Counted from the first letter of the stretch, positions 1 through 7,406 are shown. The stretch is DNA of 10,000 nt from Treponema sp. (GCA_020216655.1 JAIWNU010000060.1:1-10000); one strand, 5' to 3'. Numbers and translations: made by a program. The notes: generated from the sequence alone by a model not told the origin.

Positions 1-286
1 AATCGGTCAATATGGGCACAATAATTGTTCCTGCTAAGGAAATTCCGAAATATGCTATGGGCCATTCTGGCCGGTTTTCCGCCAGCAGCATGACCCGGTC
101 TCCCTTTTTCAGTCCCAGCTGCTGAAGGATGCTGGCAATGCCAAGACTTTGTTCTCCGAATTCCCTATAGGTTGTGATTTGGGTAAGTGTGCCCTCTGAA
201 AACAGGGAAAAGGCAGTCCTTTTTGAAAATTTTAATGCCGAAGCCTGAACAAGGTCGGTCAGCGTTCTGTGTTCTAAATGTACCAT
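1..286 (-). CDS. AMP-forming long-chain acyl-CoA synthetase, N-terminal fragment
   Basis: The reverse strand encodes 95 residues beginning MVHLEHRTLTDLVQASALKF and continuing off the left edge without a stop. The pattern is the N-terminal subdomain of adenylate-forming ligases: a TYREFGE stretch (the usual 'T-Y-x-E-L' element), then LGLKKGDRVMLLAENRPEWP and AYFGISLAGTIIVPI. This order is typical of FadD-type fatty-acid:CoA ligases, which make acyl-CoA from fatty acid, ATP and CoA at the membrane. The ATG at 286-284 is preceded by AAGGGG with an 8-base spacer. The catalytic motifs lie outside the window, so chain-length preference cannot be judged and other ANL enzymes remain possible. It is divergent from the secreted-protein gene at 401. 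Confidence 0.85.
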   Translation of the reverse strand, partial: MVHLEHRTLTDLVQASALKFSKRTAFSLFSEGTLTQITTYREFGEQSLGIASILQQLGLKKGDRVMLLAENRPEWPIAYFGISLAGTIIVPILTD

Positions 287-400
287 ACCAACAACCCCTT
301 CGTATCTCTACATATTAATAGTGCTACCATATGACCCAATTGTAAAGGAAAAGTTGCATACCTATTGCGGTACATCCTGTTGCCAGGTAGAGTAGGGAGT

Positions 401-877
401 ATGAAATTGCAACCTGTTTTTTCAGCCCTATGCCTTGCTTGTTTTGTGATATTCGGTAATCCAGCCCTTTCTGCTCAGACTGTTCCCTCTGGAGCGAGCC
501 AGGATCTTCTGCAGGATCCATCCTGGCTTGTCGGATCTACCCTGCAAAGTATCATTACCCAGTTTGGCAGTCCTTTGGCAGTCTATTCAGTCCGAGGACA
601 GGAGCCCTGGCAGGACGATGTCGTTTTTAGCTATGATGGCATAGATTTATATTGGTATCAAAATCGGGTATGGCAAATCGGTATTCCCCAGGGATTCGGT
701 CTAAAAAAGGGGGATACTAAAGAGACGGTGCTTGCTATTCTCGGTGAACCGCTTATCCAACAAGATACCTATCTGGTATACAGACTCCCGAGCCGGGGGT
801 GGCCTCTCCGTTTACGGGTGCTTTTTTCTGAGTCTAACACGGTACACTCTTTATATGTATACCGTCCAGATTTTTAA
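401..877 (+). CDS. Small secreted protein with signal peptide and two BamE-like repeats
   Basis: A 158-residue protein. Residues 1-25 form a signal peptide (MKLQ, a hydrophobic core rich in L, A, C and F, then NPALSA before Gln26), predicting signal peptidase I cleavage and a periplasmic or secreted product. The mature part looks internally repeated. Residues 42-97 start with VGSTLQSIITQFGSP and residues 100-158 start with GLKKGDTKETVLAILGEP; each is followed by aromatic-rich strands (DLYWYQ, YLVYRLP). 'G-x-T-x-x-x-V-x-x-x-L-G-x-P' resembles the opening of BamE/SmpA-fold domains, but this is inference from pattern and I do not recognise the gene. ATG 401 was chosen because the signal peptide begins there. 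An in-frame TTG at 365 would add 12 residues before it. The aroDE start follows 56 bases downstream, so the two may be co-transcribed. Confidence 0.7.
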   Translation: MKLQPVFSALCLACFVIFGNPALSAQTVPSGASQDLLQDPSWLVGSTLQSIITQFGSPLAVYSVRGQEPWQDDVVFSYDGIDLYWYQNRVWQIGIPQGFGLKKGDTKETVLAILGEPLIQQDTYLVYRLPSRGWPLRLRVLFSESNTVHSLYVYRPDF

Positions 878-881
878 AAAG

Positions 882-914
882 TTGATGCAAAGGAATAAAA
901 AACGATTGCATCAA
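882..914 (+). repeat. Inverted repeat between secreted-protein gene and aroDE
   Basis: TTGATGCAA at 882-890 is exactly complementary to TTGCATCAA at 906-914, with a 15-base A-rich loop. It starts 5 bases after the upstream stop codon and ends 6 bases before the aroDE ribosome-binding site. No T-run follows, so it is not a typical intrinsic terminator. It could be an operator, an mRNA stability hairpin or chance. Confidence 0.45.
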
Positions 915-933
915 TTCGCCAAAGGAGCATAGG

Positions 934-2430
934 GTGGCAAAGGTTTGTTTATGTCTTACCGGCAGGACTATCCTTAAGGATTTGGAGCTTGTTGATCGGT
1001 ACCGTTCCTATATTGATGTAGCTGAACTGCGGGTGGATTTTCTTGATCCCGATGAACGTTTTTATATTCGCCGCTTCCCGGCCCTGGCAGGTATTCCTAC
1101 TATACTAACGGTTCGCAGAAAAATAGACGGCGGCAATTTTGTAGAAGGAGAGGGTGCCCGGATAGTGCTACTCGCGGCAGGGCTAGCCTTTGCCGATACG
1201 GACCGGCGGCGCAACTTTGCCTATGTTGACCTGGAAGATGACTTGGATGTGCCTAGCCTGGAGGAAGCGGCTCGAACCTTTGGTACAAAAATTATCCGGT
1301 CCTATCATAATTTCAACGGGGTCGATGCGGATTTAGAACAGAAATTGCGGAGCCTGAGAAGAACAGGTGATGAAATAGCAAAGGCTGCGGTGATGCCTCA
1401 AAGTTATGAGGATGTGGCTAAACTGTATCAGGTGGCTGAGCAGACAAGGGATATAGATAAAATTTTAATCGCCATGGGTCCCCATGGGGTCAGCACCCGT
1501 ATTCTCGCGGAAAAACTTGGATCCCATCTTAGCTTTACGAGTCCCCTAGCGGAGGTCGCTTCCGATGCGGACATACAGGTGGCAGGGCCCGGACAGCTTG
1601 ATCCCAAAACATTGGTAGACACATACCGTTTTCGTTCCCTTACTAAGGACACAAAAGTATATGGAATCATAGGTTACCCCTTAACCGCCACTTCGAGTCC
1701 CCAGATTCATAATAGGGGCTACGATGAGAAAAAAATAGATGCGGTCTATATTCCTTTTCCTGTACAGGATCTTCCCTTCTTTTTTAGTTTGGCAGACACC
1801 TTAGACATCCAGGGCCTTTCAGTTACTGTTCCCCATAAAGAAACGGTGCTTTCCTACTGTTCCCAGCGATCTTCCGAAGTGGAACGTATCGGGTCCTGTA
1901 ATACCCTCGTAAAAACCAGTCAGGGATGGGCTGGATATAACACAGACGCTAAGGGCTTTTCCGATTCACTCCTCCATTTCATAGGAAAACAAAGTTTATG
2001 GAATAAACGGTTAACCATCATAGGTGCTGGAGGGGTTGCAAAAGCTGTGGCTGCCGAAGTGTATCGGCTCAAAGGCAGGGCGCTTATTCTGAACAGGACC
2101 CAGTATAAAGCGAAAGAAGTGGCTGAACCCCTCAATTTTGCCTGGGCTGGACTTGATAACCGTGGTATAGAACTTATGGATAGATATAGGGACATCATCA
2201 TACAGACTACCTCGGTAGGCATGGAGCCCAATATAGATGAAGACCCCATTGAACTATATAAGTTTAGAGGTAAAGAAGTAGTGATGGACCTCATTTACAA
2301 GCCCGAAGAAACAAAGATGCTGAAACGGGCTGCAAAAGCGGGCTGCAAAACCTTGAACGGCTATGATATGCTGTTACGGCAGGCGAAACTGCAATTTTTA
2401 CTTTTTACCGGCCAGGAATACCCTGATTAG
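934..2430 (+). CDS. aroDE: Bifunctional 3-dehydroquinate dehydratase (type I) / shikimate dehydrogenase
   Basis: A 498-residue fusion catalysing two consecutive steps of the shikimate pathway: 3-dehydroquinate to 3-dehydroshikimate, then NADPH-dependent reduction to shikimate. Residues 1 to about 232 are the type I dehydratase, with AELRVD (Glu31, Arg33), SYHNF (catalytic His125), AKAAVMPQS (Schiff-base Lys150), MGPHGVSTR (Arg189) and GPGQ (Gln221). Residues 240-498 are the dehydrogenase, with VTVPHKE (catalytic Lys302), CNTL (Asn323), GYNTDAKGF (Asp338), the NADP loop GAGGVAKA (364-371), NRT (387-389) and GYDMLLRQA near the end. The substrate-binding loop reads GYPLTATSSPQIHN, whereas most AroE proteins have 'HSxSP', so His and the first Ser are replaced by Ala252 and Thr253. 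The start is GTG 934, with AAAGGAG at 921-927 and a 6-base spacer. The stop is 2 bases from the end of the convergent phosphatase gene. The same fusion order is known from plants, chlamydiae and some spirochaetes. Confidence 0.95.
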   Translation: MAKVCLCLTGRTILKDLELVDRYRSYIDVAELRVDFLDPDERFYIRRFPALAGIPTILTVRRKIDGGNFVEGEGARIVLLAAGLAFADTDRRRNFAYVDLEDDLDVPSLEEAARTFGTKIIRSYHNFNGVDADLEQKLRSLRRTGDEIAKAAVMPQSYEDVAKLYQVAEQTRDIDKILIAMGPHGVSTRILAEKLGSHLSFTSPLAEVASDADIQVAGPGQLDPKTLVDTYRFRSLTKDTKVYGIIGYPLTATSSPQIHNRGYDEKKIDAVYIPFPVQDLPFFFSLADTLDIQGLSVTVPHKETVLSYCSQRSSEVERIGSCNTLVKTSQGWAGYNTDAKGFSDSLLHFIGKQSLWNKRLTIIGAGGVAKAVAAEVYRLKGRALILNRTQYKAKEVAEPLNFAWAGLDNRGIELMDRYRDIIIQTTSVGMEPNIDEDPIELYKFRGKEVVMDLIYKPEETKMLKRAAKAGCKTLNGYDMLLRQAKLQFLLFTGQEYPD

Positions 2431-2432
2431 GC

Positions 2433-3578
2433 CTACAACGAGTCTGATTCAATCATAAGGGCGCTGACATCGTCTGCAAGCTGTCCCATAGGGTTGCGGG
2501 ATTTAAGCAGTCTATAGAGATCCTCCAGGTCTCTTTCCTTTTCAGTGGTCCAGTCTGCAAAAAAAGCGGTGACCCCTTCTATCTCAAAAGGAAGTCCGTT
2601 CTCATCTTCCGCTTCGTAGACCCCATCGGAGGCAAGAAACAGGATATCCCCTGGATCGAGACTAAAGGGGATTTCCTGGTATTTGCAATTTTCCACCATT
2701 CCAATCATAAAAGACCGCTCTCGTATGGGTTCTGGAACAAAGACTCCGTGCCGTTTCCTAAAAATCAGCGCCATGGGATGTCCTGCGCTGGCAAAATAGC
2801 CAGTCCGTTTGTTGGGATCCATAACGATGATAGAAGCGGTAAGATAGTACCCTTCGACAGTAGATGTCTGGACAAAATCTTTATTAATGAGCTCCAGCAT
2901 TTTTGCAGGCGAATAGGTGCTTTTGAGGCAGCTGTGGAACAGGGTCTTATATATCATCGCAAAAAGGGCGGCCGATACTCCATGCCCCGTCGCATCGGCA
3001 CTGGAGGCTACTAAAAGTCCCGTATCGGTCTTAAAAGCTTCTACAAAATCACCGCCGGTAACCTCTAAGGGATGGAACAGCGTACTTATCCTCAGGTGTC
3101 CCACCGCAAAAGGCTCTATGGTTACCATGTTTTTTTGTATCTCGCTGACCAGTTTGAGCTGGCCGTATTCTTCGGTCATGTCCCGAAACATCCCTATGCC
3201 GCCGACCACCTGGCCTTCCCTGTTTTTTAAGGTGCTCATAGCAAGGGAAAGGGGGATTTCCCGGCCATCGGCGGTTCTCATGAATACATAGCTGGGGTAA
3301 CGGCCGGTATAACCTCCCTTTACTGAGAGGGCAAGGGGACATATTCCTTCGCCGCAGAGCGGGTTGCCTGATGCATCCCGTTTGCAGAGGGGGCCTAAAG
3401 TCGAACAGGCCCAGCCGCAGACTTCCCTCGCCGGGTACCCTAAAATGGTCTCCGCAGCAGGATTCCAGTAGCGGATCGTAAAGTCCCGGTCAACGATAAA
3501 TATGCCATCCTGCATCTGTTCGAGTACATCAAAATAACTTGTAGCCTCAAGTAAAAACTCGTCGTTGCATGTATTCAC
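2433..3578 (-). CDS. PAS domain / PP2C-type (SpoIIE, RsbU-like) serine phosphatase
   Basis: A 381-residue soluble signalling protein. Residues about 15-138 are a PAS sensor domain (DGIFIVDRDFTIRYWNPAAE, then GGIGMFRDMTEE). Residues about 155-378 are a PPM/SpoIIE phosphatase with its metal-binding aspartates in place: GGDF (Asp177), ADATGHG (Asp195), SAGHP (264-268), ASDGVYEA (Asp318) and ADDVSALM (Asp369/370). Such enzymes usually dephosphorylate anti-sigma-factor antagonists, but no STAS or anti-sigma gene lies in this window. The PAS domain carries five cysteines (54, 58, 65, 75, 80) in 27 residues, suggesting a redox or metal-responsive sensor (inference). The likely start is GTG 3578. No Shine-Dalgarno sequence precedes it and the next in-frame Met is residue 22, inside the PAS domain. 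A TATACT box ending 7 bases before the GTG would give an almost leaderless mRNA. No transmembrane segment is seen. Confidence 0.9.
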   Translation of the reverse strand: MNTCNDEFLLEATSYFDVLEQMQDGIFIVDRDFTIRYWNPAAETILGYPAREVCGWACSTLGPLCKRDASGNPLCGEGICPLALSVKGGYTGRYPSYVFMRTADGREIPLSLAMSTLKNREGQVVGGIGMFRDMTEEYGQLKLVSEIQKNMVTIEPFAVGHLRISTLFHPLEVTGGDFVEAFKTDTGLLVASSADATGHGVSAALFAMIYKTLFHSCLKSTYSPAKMLELINKDFVQTSTVEGYYLTASIIVMDPNKRTGYFASAGHPMALIFRKRHGVFVPEPIRERSFMIGMVENCKYQEIPFSLDPGDILFLASDGVYEAEDENGLPFEIEGVTAFFADWTTEKERDLEDLYRLLKSRNPMGQLADDVSALMIESDSL

Positions 3579-3593
3579 AATGTACAGTATAGT
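3565..3593 (+). promoter_or_regulatory. Putative promoter for rpiA
   Basis: TTGCAT (3565-3570) and TATAGT (3588-3593) are separated by exactly 17 bases and lie upstream of rpiA. The -10 is good and the -35 matches only in its TTG. Transcription would start near 3600, giving a leader of about 25 bases that contains the ribosome-binding site GGAGGA (3613-3618). It overlaps the start of the divergent phosphatase gene. Confidence 0.4.
3586..3591 (-). promoter_or_regulatory. Putative -10 box of the PAS-phosphatase gene
   Basis: On the reverse strand TATACT is followed by 7 bases and then the GTG start at 3578, placing the transcription start at or next to the start codon. No clear -35 was found 17 bases upstream. 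The box shares bases with the rpiA -10 on the other strand, so the two promoters would compete for polymerase. Confidence 0.25.
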
Positions 3594-3625
3594 GCAAATC
3601 GATAGTTTTTGTGGAGGATGCTTAA

Positions 3626-4327
3626 ATGGATCAGAAAGAGATAAAACAACTGGTGGCCCGCAGGGCTGTGGACACCCTGGTTCACAGTGATATGAAACTG
3701 GGGCTCGGTACGGGTTCTACTGCCATACCGGCGGTGCATTATATAGGAGAACTCATGCAGCAGGGAAAATTGAAAAATATTATGGTGGTGCCGACCAGTT
3801 TCCAAACCATGATTGCCTGCGAGCAATGGGGCATCCCTTTGTACACCCTCAACTCAAAAGAAATTGGCGGCGAGCTGGACCTGACCATAGACGGGGCTGA
3901 CGAGGTGGATCCTCGTAACTATTGTACCAAGGGCGGCGGCGGCGCCCTGTTGGTAGAAAAAATTGTGGCCTATGCTTCCCGTGAATATGCGATAGTAGTT
4001 GATGAATCTAAGGTTGTTGAACAATTAGGTATGAAATTTCCGATACCAATCGAGGTGATCCCCGAAGCCCGCATCCCCGTACAGCGTGCCCTGGAATCTT
4101 TGGGGGCAGAAGTGACGCTCCGGGAAGCGGTTCGGAAGGCAGGCCCGGTAATCACCGAACACGCCAATCTCCTCCTGGATATTCGTTTCTCTGCACCAAT
4201 CGATCCGGCAGAAATGGAAAACCGGATAAACCAGATTCCCGGTGTGGTCGAAAACGGCCTATTCACCAGGAAACGGCCTCAGGTCTTTATTGGCCGATCA
4301 GACGGCACTGTCATAACAAGAACCTAG
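3626..4327 (+). CDS. rpiA: Ribose-5-phosphate isomerase A
   Basis: A 233-residue cytoplasmic enzyme, normal RpiA length, interconverting ribose-5-phosphate and ribulose-5-phosphate in the non-oxidative pentose phosphate pathway. Family signatures are all present: GLGTGSTA (26-33, phosphate loop), TIDGADEVD (87-95, with the active-site Asp89 and Asp92), KGGGGALLVEK (102-112, with catalytic Glu111), VDESKVV (Lys129), PIEVIPEA, and NGLF near the C terminus. ATG 3626 is preceded by GGAGGA (3613-3618) with a 7-base spacer, a strong site. It is the first gene of a probable two-gene unit: the next start codon is 9 bases after its stop. It is divergent from the phosphatase gene, with a 47-base shared upstream region. 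Confidence 0.97.
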   Translation: MDQKEIKQLVARRAVDTLVHSDMKLGLGTGSTAIPAVHYIGELMQQGKLKNIMVVPTSFQTMIACEQWGIPLYTLNSKEIGGELDLTIDGADEVDPRNYCTKGGGGALLVEKIVAYASREYAIVVDESKVVEQLGMKFPIPIEVIPEARIPVQRALESLGAEVTLREAVRKAGPVITEHANLLLDIRFSAPIDPAEMENRINQIPGVVENGLFTRKRPQVFIGRSDGTVITRT

Positions 4328-4336
4328 GAATCGTAT

Positions 4337-4981
4337 ATGGCTATAGACAAGCACATCAACTTTTTTGAACTGGAAAAAGCCTGCCAGGAAGAGGGCTGTC
4401 CCCTCTGCCGGATTGTAAGTGATCGGACCTGGCGATACTTGGACAATATGCTCTTTGAACATATTTCTGACCGGCCTTTCCGGGCAGCTCACAGGGCTGC
4501 CGGTGGCTTCTGCCGGGAACATTCTAAAAACTTAAGCACTTTTCGAGACGGCCTCGCGGTGGCAATCCTGGGCAGGGATATTTTAGAAGACCGAATTGAA
4601 TCTTTTAAAAAAAACAAGGCCTGGAAACCCAAGGAGCTTTGCCCTGTCTGTGCGGAACAGCAAAGAATCGAAAATGAATATCTCAGTTTCCTCGCTGAGA
4701 CAAGGGGCCAGAGCCCCGAAGAATTGGAGCTGCAAAAGAAATTCACCGCCTCAGAGGGGCTCTGCGCCCCCCACTATGAGGCCCTCCTGCGGCTTTCCAA
4801 GAAAATTCCCCTGTGGCTCAAGCAGTTCCAGGAACAAAAGTTCGAAAAGCTGCTTGAACGGGTGAACCGTTTCATCGATCTATCTGCCTATGGGAAACAG
4901 GACCAATTTGCCGCTCTTTCAGAAGCAGACCAGGTGGTGTGGAAAGAATTAGCTAGAACGCTCCGGGGCACTATTCAGTAA
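4337..4981 (+). CDS. DUF6062-type protein with duplicated CxxC/CxxH motifs
   Basis: A 214-residue soluble protein of unknown function. It contains the same pair of motifs twice: CPLC (Cys21/Cys24) with GFCREH (Cys59/His62), and CPVC (Cys102/Cys105) with GLCAPH (Cys143/His146). Each half therefore offers a Cys3-His set suited to binding one zinc ion or an iron-sulfur cluster. The segments between are charged and probably helical (for example residues 76-95, 106-138 and 160-180). The pattern CPLC...LYEH...GGFCREH is what I recall for the DUF6062 family; that assignment is from memory of the pattern. The start ATG 4337 has AGGAA (4326-4330) overlapping the rpiA stop codon, with a 6-base spacer, so the gene is probably translated from the rpiA transcript. 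No signal peptide or transmembrane helix is seen. A function in pentose metabolism cannot be inferred from position alone. Confidence 0.75.
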   Translation: MAIDKHINFFELEKACQEEGCPLCRIVSDRTWRYLDNMLFEHISDRPFRAAHRAAGGFCREHSKNLSTFRDGLAVAILGRDILEDRIESFKKNKAWKPKELCPVCAEQQRIENEYLSFLAETRGQSPEELELQKKFTASEGLCAPHYEALLRLSKKIPLWLKQFQEQKFEKLLERVNRFIDLSAYGKQDQFAALSEADQVVWKELARTLRGTIQ

Positions 4982-5034
4982 GGTCTGCGGCCTTCATTAT
5001 GTACTTGGTGGCAATAACCTCATGCCAGAATGAC

Positions 5035-5073
5035 TGGACAATTAGGTCATCATGCCGTATTCTTAAGTATAAT
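5035..5073 (+). promoter_or_regulatory. Putative promoter of the XRE-cupin / acyl-CoA synthetase unit
   Basis: TGGACA (5035-5040, one mismatch to consensus) is followed after 17 bases by TATTCT (5058-5063). A perfect TATAAT lies at 5068-5073, without a good -35 at standard distance. Either would start transcription 35-50 bases before the regulator ATG at 5114. These sites occupy the only sizeable gap (4982-5113) before the unit. Confidence 0.4.
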
Positions 5074-5113
5074 TAAAGTCTCTGAAATATATCTCTTGTA
5101 TGAGGGGTTTGTC

Positions 5114-5668
5114 ATGAATGAAAAAATACAGGAAATTGCCGAGCGCGTTAGGGCCCTCCGGGACATAAAAGGTCTTTCGGTAGAAACGGTGGCTAAACAT
5201 ATTGGGGTAGATGTAAAAACCTATCAGGAATGGGAGGGGGGCAGCTCCGACTTCCCCGTAGGGGTACTCTATGAACTTGCAGGTCTTTTCTCGGTGGATC
5301 TTACGGAGCTTATTACCGGTCAGGCTCCGCGGCTCCATACCTACAGTGTCACCCGCAGCGGGAAGGGGCCTGAGGTAAAGCGCCGCAGTCCCTATCAATA
5401 CTGGAGTCTGGCATACAATTTCCAGCACCGAAAGGCTGAGCCCTTCCTTGTCAGGATAGAAAAAGAATCGGAACAGCGGCCTCTGGAGCTGAACAGTCAT
5501 CCGGGGCAGGAATTCGACTATGTACTCCACGGCAGAATGCTTATATCTGTGGGGGGCCATGAAGTAGAGCTGGGCGAAGGGGATTCTATCTATTTCGATG
5601 CCTCCGAACCTCATGGTATGAAAGCCTTAGGCGGCAGCCCGGTAAGCTTTCTTGCTATAATCCTATAA
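5114..5668 (+). CDS. XRE-family transcriptional regulator with C-terminal cupin domain
   Basis: A 184-residue protein. Residues about 5-68 are a lambda-repressor-like helix-turn-helix (IAERVRALRDIKGLSVETVA, then HIGVDVKTYQEWEGG). Residues about 105-184 are a cupin: NSHPGQEFDYVLHG carries His129 and Glu133 with the conserved Gly140, and GDSIYFDASEPHGM carries His167. The first His of the classic HxH motif is Asn127. Such proteins bind DNA through the HTH and a small effector or metal through the cupin. ATG 5114 was preferred to an in-frame ATG at 5030 because GAGGGG (5102-5107) sits 6 bases upstream and the HTH begins right after it; the upstream extension has no domain character. The synthetase gene starts 19 bases after its stop, so it is probably the pathway-specific regulator of that gene. 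The effector is unknown. Confidence 0.9.
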   Translation: MNEKIQEIAERVRALRDIKGLSVETVAKHIGVDVKTYQEWEGGSSDFPVGVLYELAGLFSVDLTELITGQAPRLHTYSVTRSGKGPEVKRRSPYQYWSLAYNFQHRKAEPFLVRIEKESEQRPLELNSHPGQEFDYVLHGRMLISVGGHEVELGEGDSIYFDASEPHGMKALGGSPVSFLAIIL

Positions 5669-5687
5669 CAAATAAAGGAATACACCC

Positions 5688-7406
5688 ATGAAAAGTCTTC
5701 TGGAACAATATCTGGCGAAAACTGAATTTACCTCCTATGAGGATTTTGTTGCTCATTATAGCCTTACCATTCCAGATAATTTTAATTTTGCCTATGATGT
5801 TATGGATGAATTGGCTCGCCGTTCTCCTGATGCTCCTGCCCTGGTCTGGTGCGACGAGCGGGGTGCAGAGGCCACTTTTACCTATGGCCAGCTAAAGGAA
5901 CTTACAGACCGGAGCGCCAATGTGCTGCACCATGCGGGGATCCGCAAAGGGGATCCGGTCATGCTTATCCTGAAGCGGCGCTATGAGTTTTGGCCCACCC
6001 TGCTGGCTCTGCATAAACTGGGAGCCATTGCTATTCCTGCAACCCACCTTTTAACCACAAAGGATATTGTCTATCGCTGCAAGGCCGCCGATATTGCGGG
6101 CATTGTCTGCGTAGACGACGATGCAGTCATGACCCATGTTGATGAAGCTGCAGCTTTTTCGCCGACCCTTCTGTATAGAGCCTATGTGCGTTCTGTCCAT
6201 GGGGATGCGGCAAGCGACCCTGCCCTGAACCGGCCGGTGGATTTTCAGGGCCGCCGCCTTGAATGGCAGGACTTTAACCTGGCTGTGGCAAATGCTTCTA
6301 CTCATTTTGCCCGTCCCACAGGATCCGAAGGTACCAACAACACTGACATCATGCTCCTTTATTTTACCTCCGGAACCACGGGGATGCCTAAAATGGTCCG
6401 CCACGATTTTACTTACCCGCTGGGACACATTGTCACCGCCAAATACTGGCAATGCGTTAAAAAAGGGGGGCTGCACCTCACGGTGGCCGACACAGGCTGG
6501 GCTAAGGCTGCCTGGGGAAAAATCTACGGCCAGTGGCTCTGTGAATGCGCGGTTTTTGTGTATGATTACGACCGTTTTGTTCCCCAGGCAATGCTCGAGG
6601 TGGTGAGCCGGCACCGGGTTACCAGTTTCTGCGCTCCACCTACGGTCTATCGTTTCTTTATTAAAGAAGACCTTTCAAAATACGATTTTTCAGCCCTGGA
6701 ACATTGCTCCGTCGCCGGGGAGCCCTTAAATCCGGAAGTGTACGAACAGTTTCTTGCCGCCACGGGTCTTAAGTTGATGGAAGGTTACGGCCAGACAGAA
6801 TTGACCGTAGTGGCAGGGACCTTCCCCTGGATGCAGCCTAAGCCGGGCTCCATGGGCAAGGCTGCTCCCGGCTATGATCTTGATTTAGTGCGGGAAGATG
6901 GAAGTTCCTGCGAAGCAGGCGAAGAGGGCCAGATTGTGGTCCGGACCGGCCGCCGCCGGCCTGTAGGCATGTTTGCCGGCTATTACCGGGATGCGGAACT
7001 GACCGCCAAGGTTTGGCATGATGACATCTATTATACCGGCGACATGGCCTATAAGGACGAGGATGGCTACCTCTGGTTTGTGGGCCGTACGGATGATGTC
7101 ATTAAAAGCTCAGGTTACCGTATTGGCCCCTTTGAGGTAGAAAGCGCGCTCCTGGAACATCCGGCGGTCCTGGAATGTGCTGTTACCGGCGTTCCCGATC
7201 CAGACCGGGGCATGGCGGTCAAGGCGACCATTGTTCTTGCCAAGGGCTGGACTGCCAGCGAGGAGTTAAAACGGGAACTCCAGGAACACGTTAAAAAGAC
7301 TACCGCCCCTTACAAGTATCCGCGGGTTATCGAGTTTGTAACCGAGCTCCCCAAAACGATCAGCGGTAAAATCCGCCGGGTCCAGATTAGGGAGCAGGAT
7401 CGGTAA
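5688..7406 (+). CDS. AMP-forming acyl-CoA synthetase, medium-chain (MACS) type
   Basis: A 572-residue adenylate-forming enzyme that activates a carboxylic acid with ATP and couples it to CoA. Core motifs are intact: [11 protein letters not shown] (225-235, ATP phosphate loop), AGEPL (343-347), YGQTE (367-371), YYTGD (448-452), [20 protein letters not shown] (466-485, hinge region) and PKTISGK near the C terminus, with the catalytic lysine at Lys561. The segment [15 protein letters not shown] (267-281) is typical of MACS-like bacterial and archaeal enzymes rather than of AcsA or FadD. The likely substrates are short, branched or medium-chain acids, but specificity cannot be read from sequence. 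ATG 5688 has AAAGGAA (5674-5680) with a 7-base spacer. It lies 19 bases behind the cupin regulator. It ends 24 bases from the convergent lipoprotein gene, with no terminator hairpin visible between. Confidence 0.92.
   Translation: MKSLLEQYLAKTEFTSYEDFVAHYSLTIPDNFNFAYDVMDELARRSPDAPALVWCDERGAEATFTYGQLKELTDRSANVLHHAGIRKGDPVMLILKRRYEFWPTLLALHKLGAIAIPATHLLTTKDIVYRCKAADIAGIVCVDDDAVMTHVDEAAAFSPTLLYRAYVRSVHGDAASDPALNRPVDFQGRRLEWQDFNLAVANASTHFARPTGSEGTNNTDIMLLYFTSGTTGMPKMVRHDFTYPLGHIVTAKYWQCVKKGGLHLTVADTGWAKAAWGKIYGQWLCECAVFVYDYDRFVPQAMLEVVSRHRVTSFCAPPTVYRFFIKEDLSKYDFSALEHCSVAGEPLNPEVYEQFLAATGLKLMEGYGQTELTVVAGTFPWMQPKPGSMGKAAPGYDLDLVREDGSSCEAGEEGQIVVRTGRRRPVGMFAGYYRDAELTAKVWHDDIYYTGDMAYKDEDGYLWFVGRTDDVIKSSGYRIGPFEVESALLEHPAVLECAVTGVPDPDRGMAVKATIVLAKGWTASEELKRELQEHVKKTTAPYKYPRVIEFVTELPKTISGKIRRVQIREQDR

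Noticed and set aside
365..400. TTG at 365 as the start of the secreted protein
   Set aside because: It would place 12 residues, including a Pro-Gly and two Arg, before a complete signal peptide that begins at ATG 401.
1472..1487. CCATGGG/CCCATGG inverted repeat in aroDE
   Set aside because: It falls on the conserved MGPHG motif of the dehydratase, and the 7-bp arms are explained by those codons.
2917..3291. Forward-strand reading frame across the phosphatase gene
   Set aside because: The reverse-strand frame encodes intact PAS and PP2C motifs through this interval; the forward frame has none.
4470..4503. GC-rich hairpin (GGCAGC/GCTGCC) in the DUF6062-type gene
   Set aside because: It is short, bulged, internal to a coding region and has no following T-run, so it is likely chance.
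5030..5113. ATG at 5030 as the start of the XRE-cupin regulator
   Set aside because: ATG 5114 has a good ribosome-binding site and starts directly at the helix-turn-helix. The upstream 28 residues overlap the likely promoter and show no domain character.
5063..5614. Long antisense reading frame opposite the XRE-cupin gene
   Set aside because: It has no recognisable domain or ribosome-binding site, and the sense-strand protein is clearly real.
6051..6614. Long antisense reading frame opposite the acyl-CoA synthetase
   Set aside because: It is the shadow of a GC-rich conserved gene, with low-complexity composition and no family resemblance.
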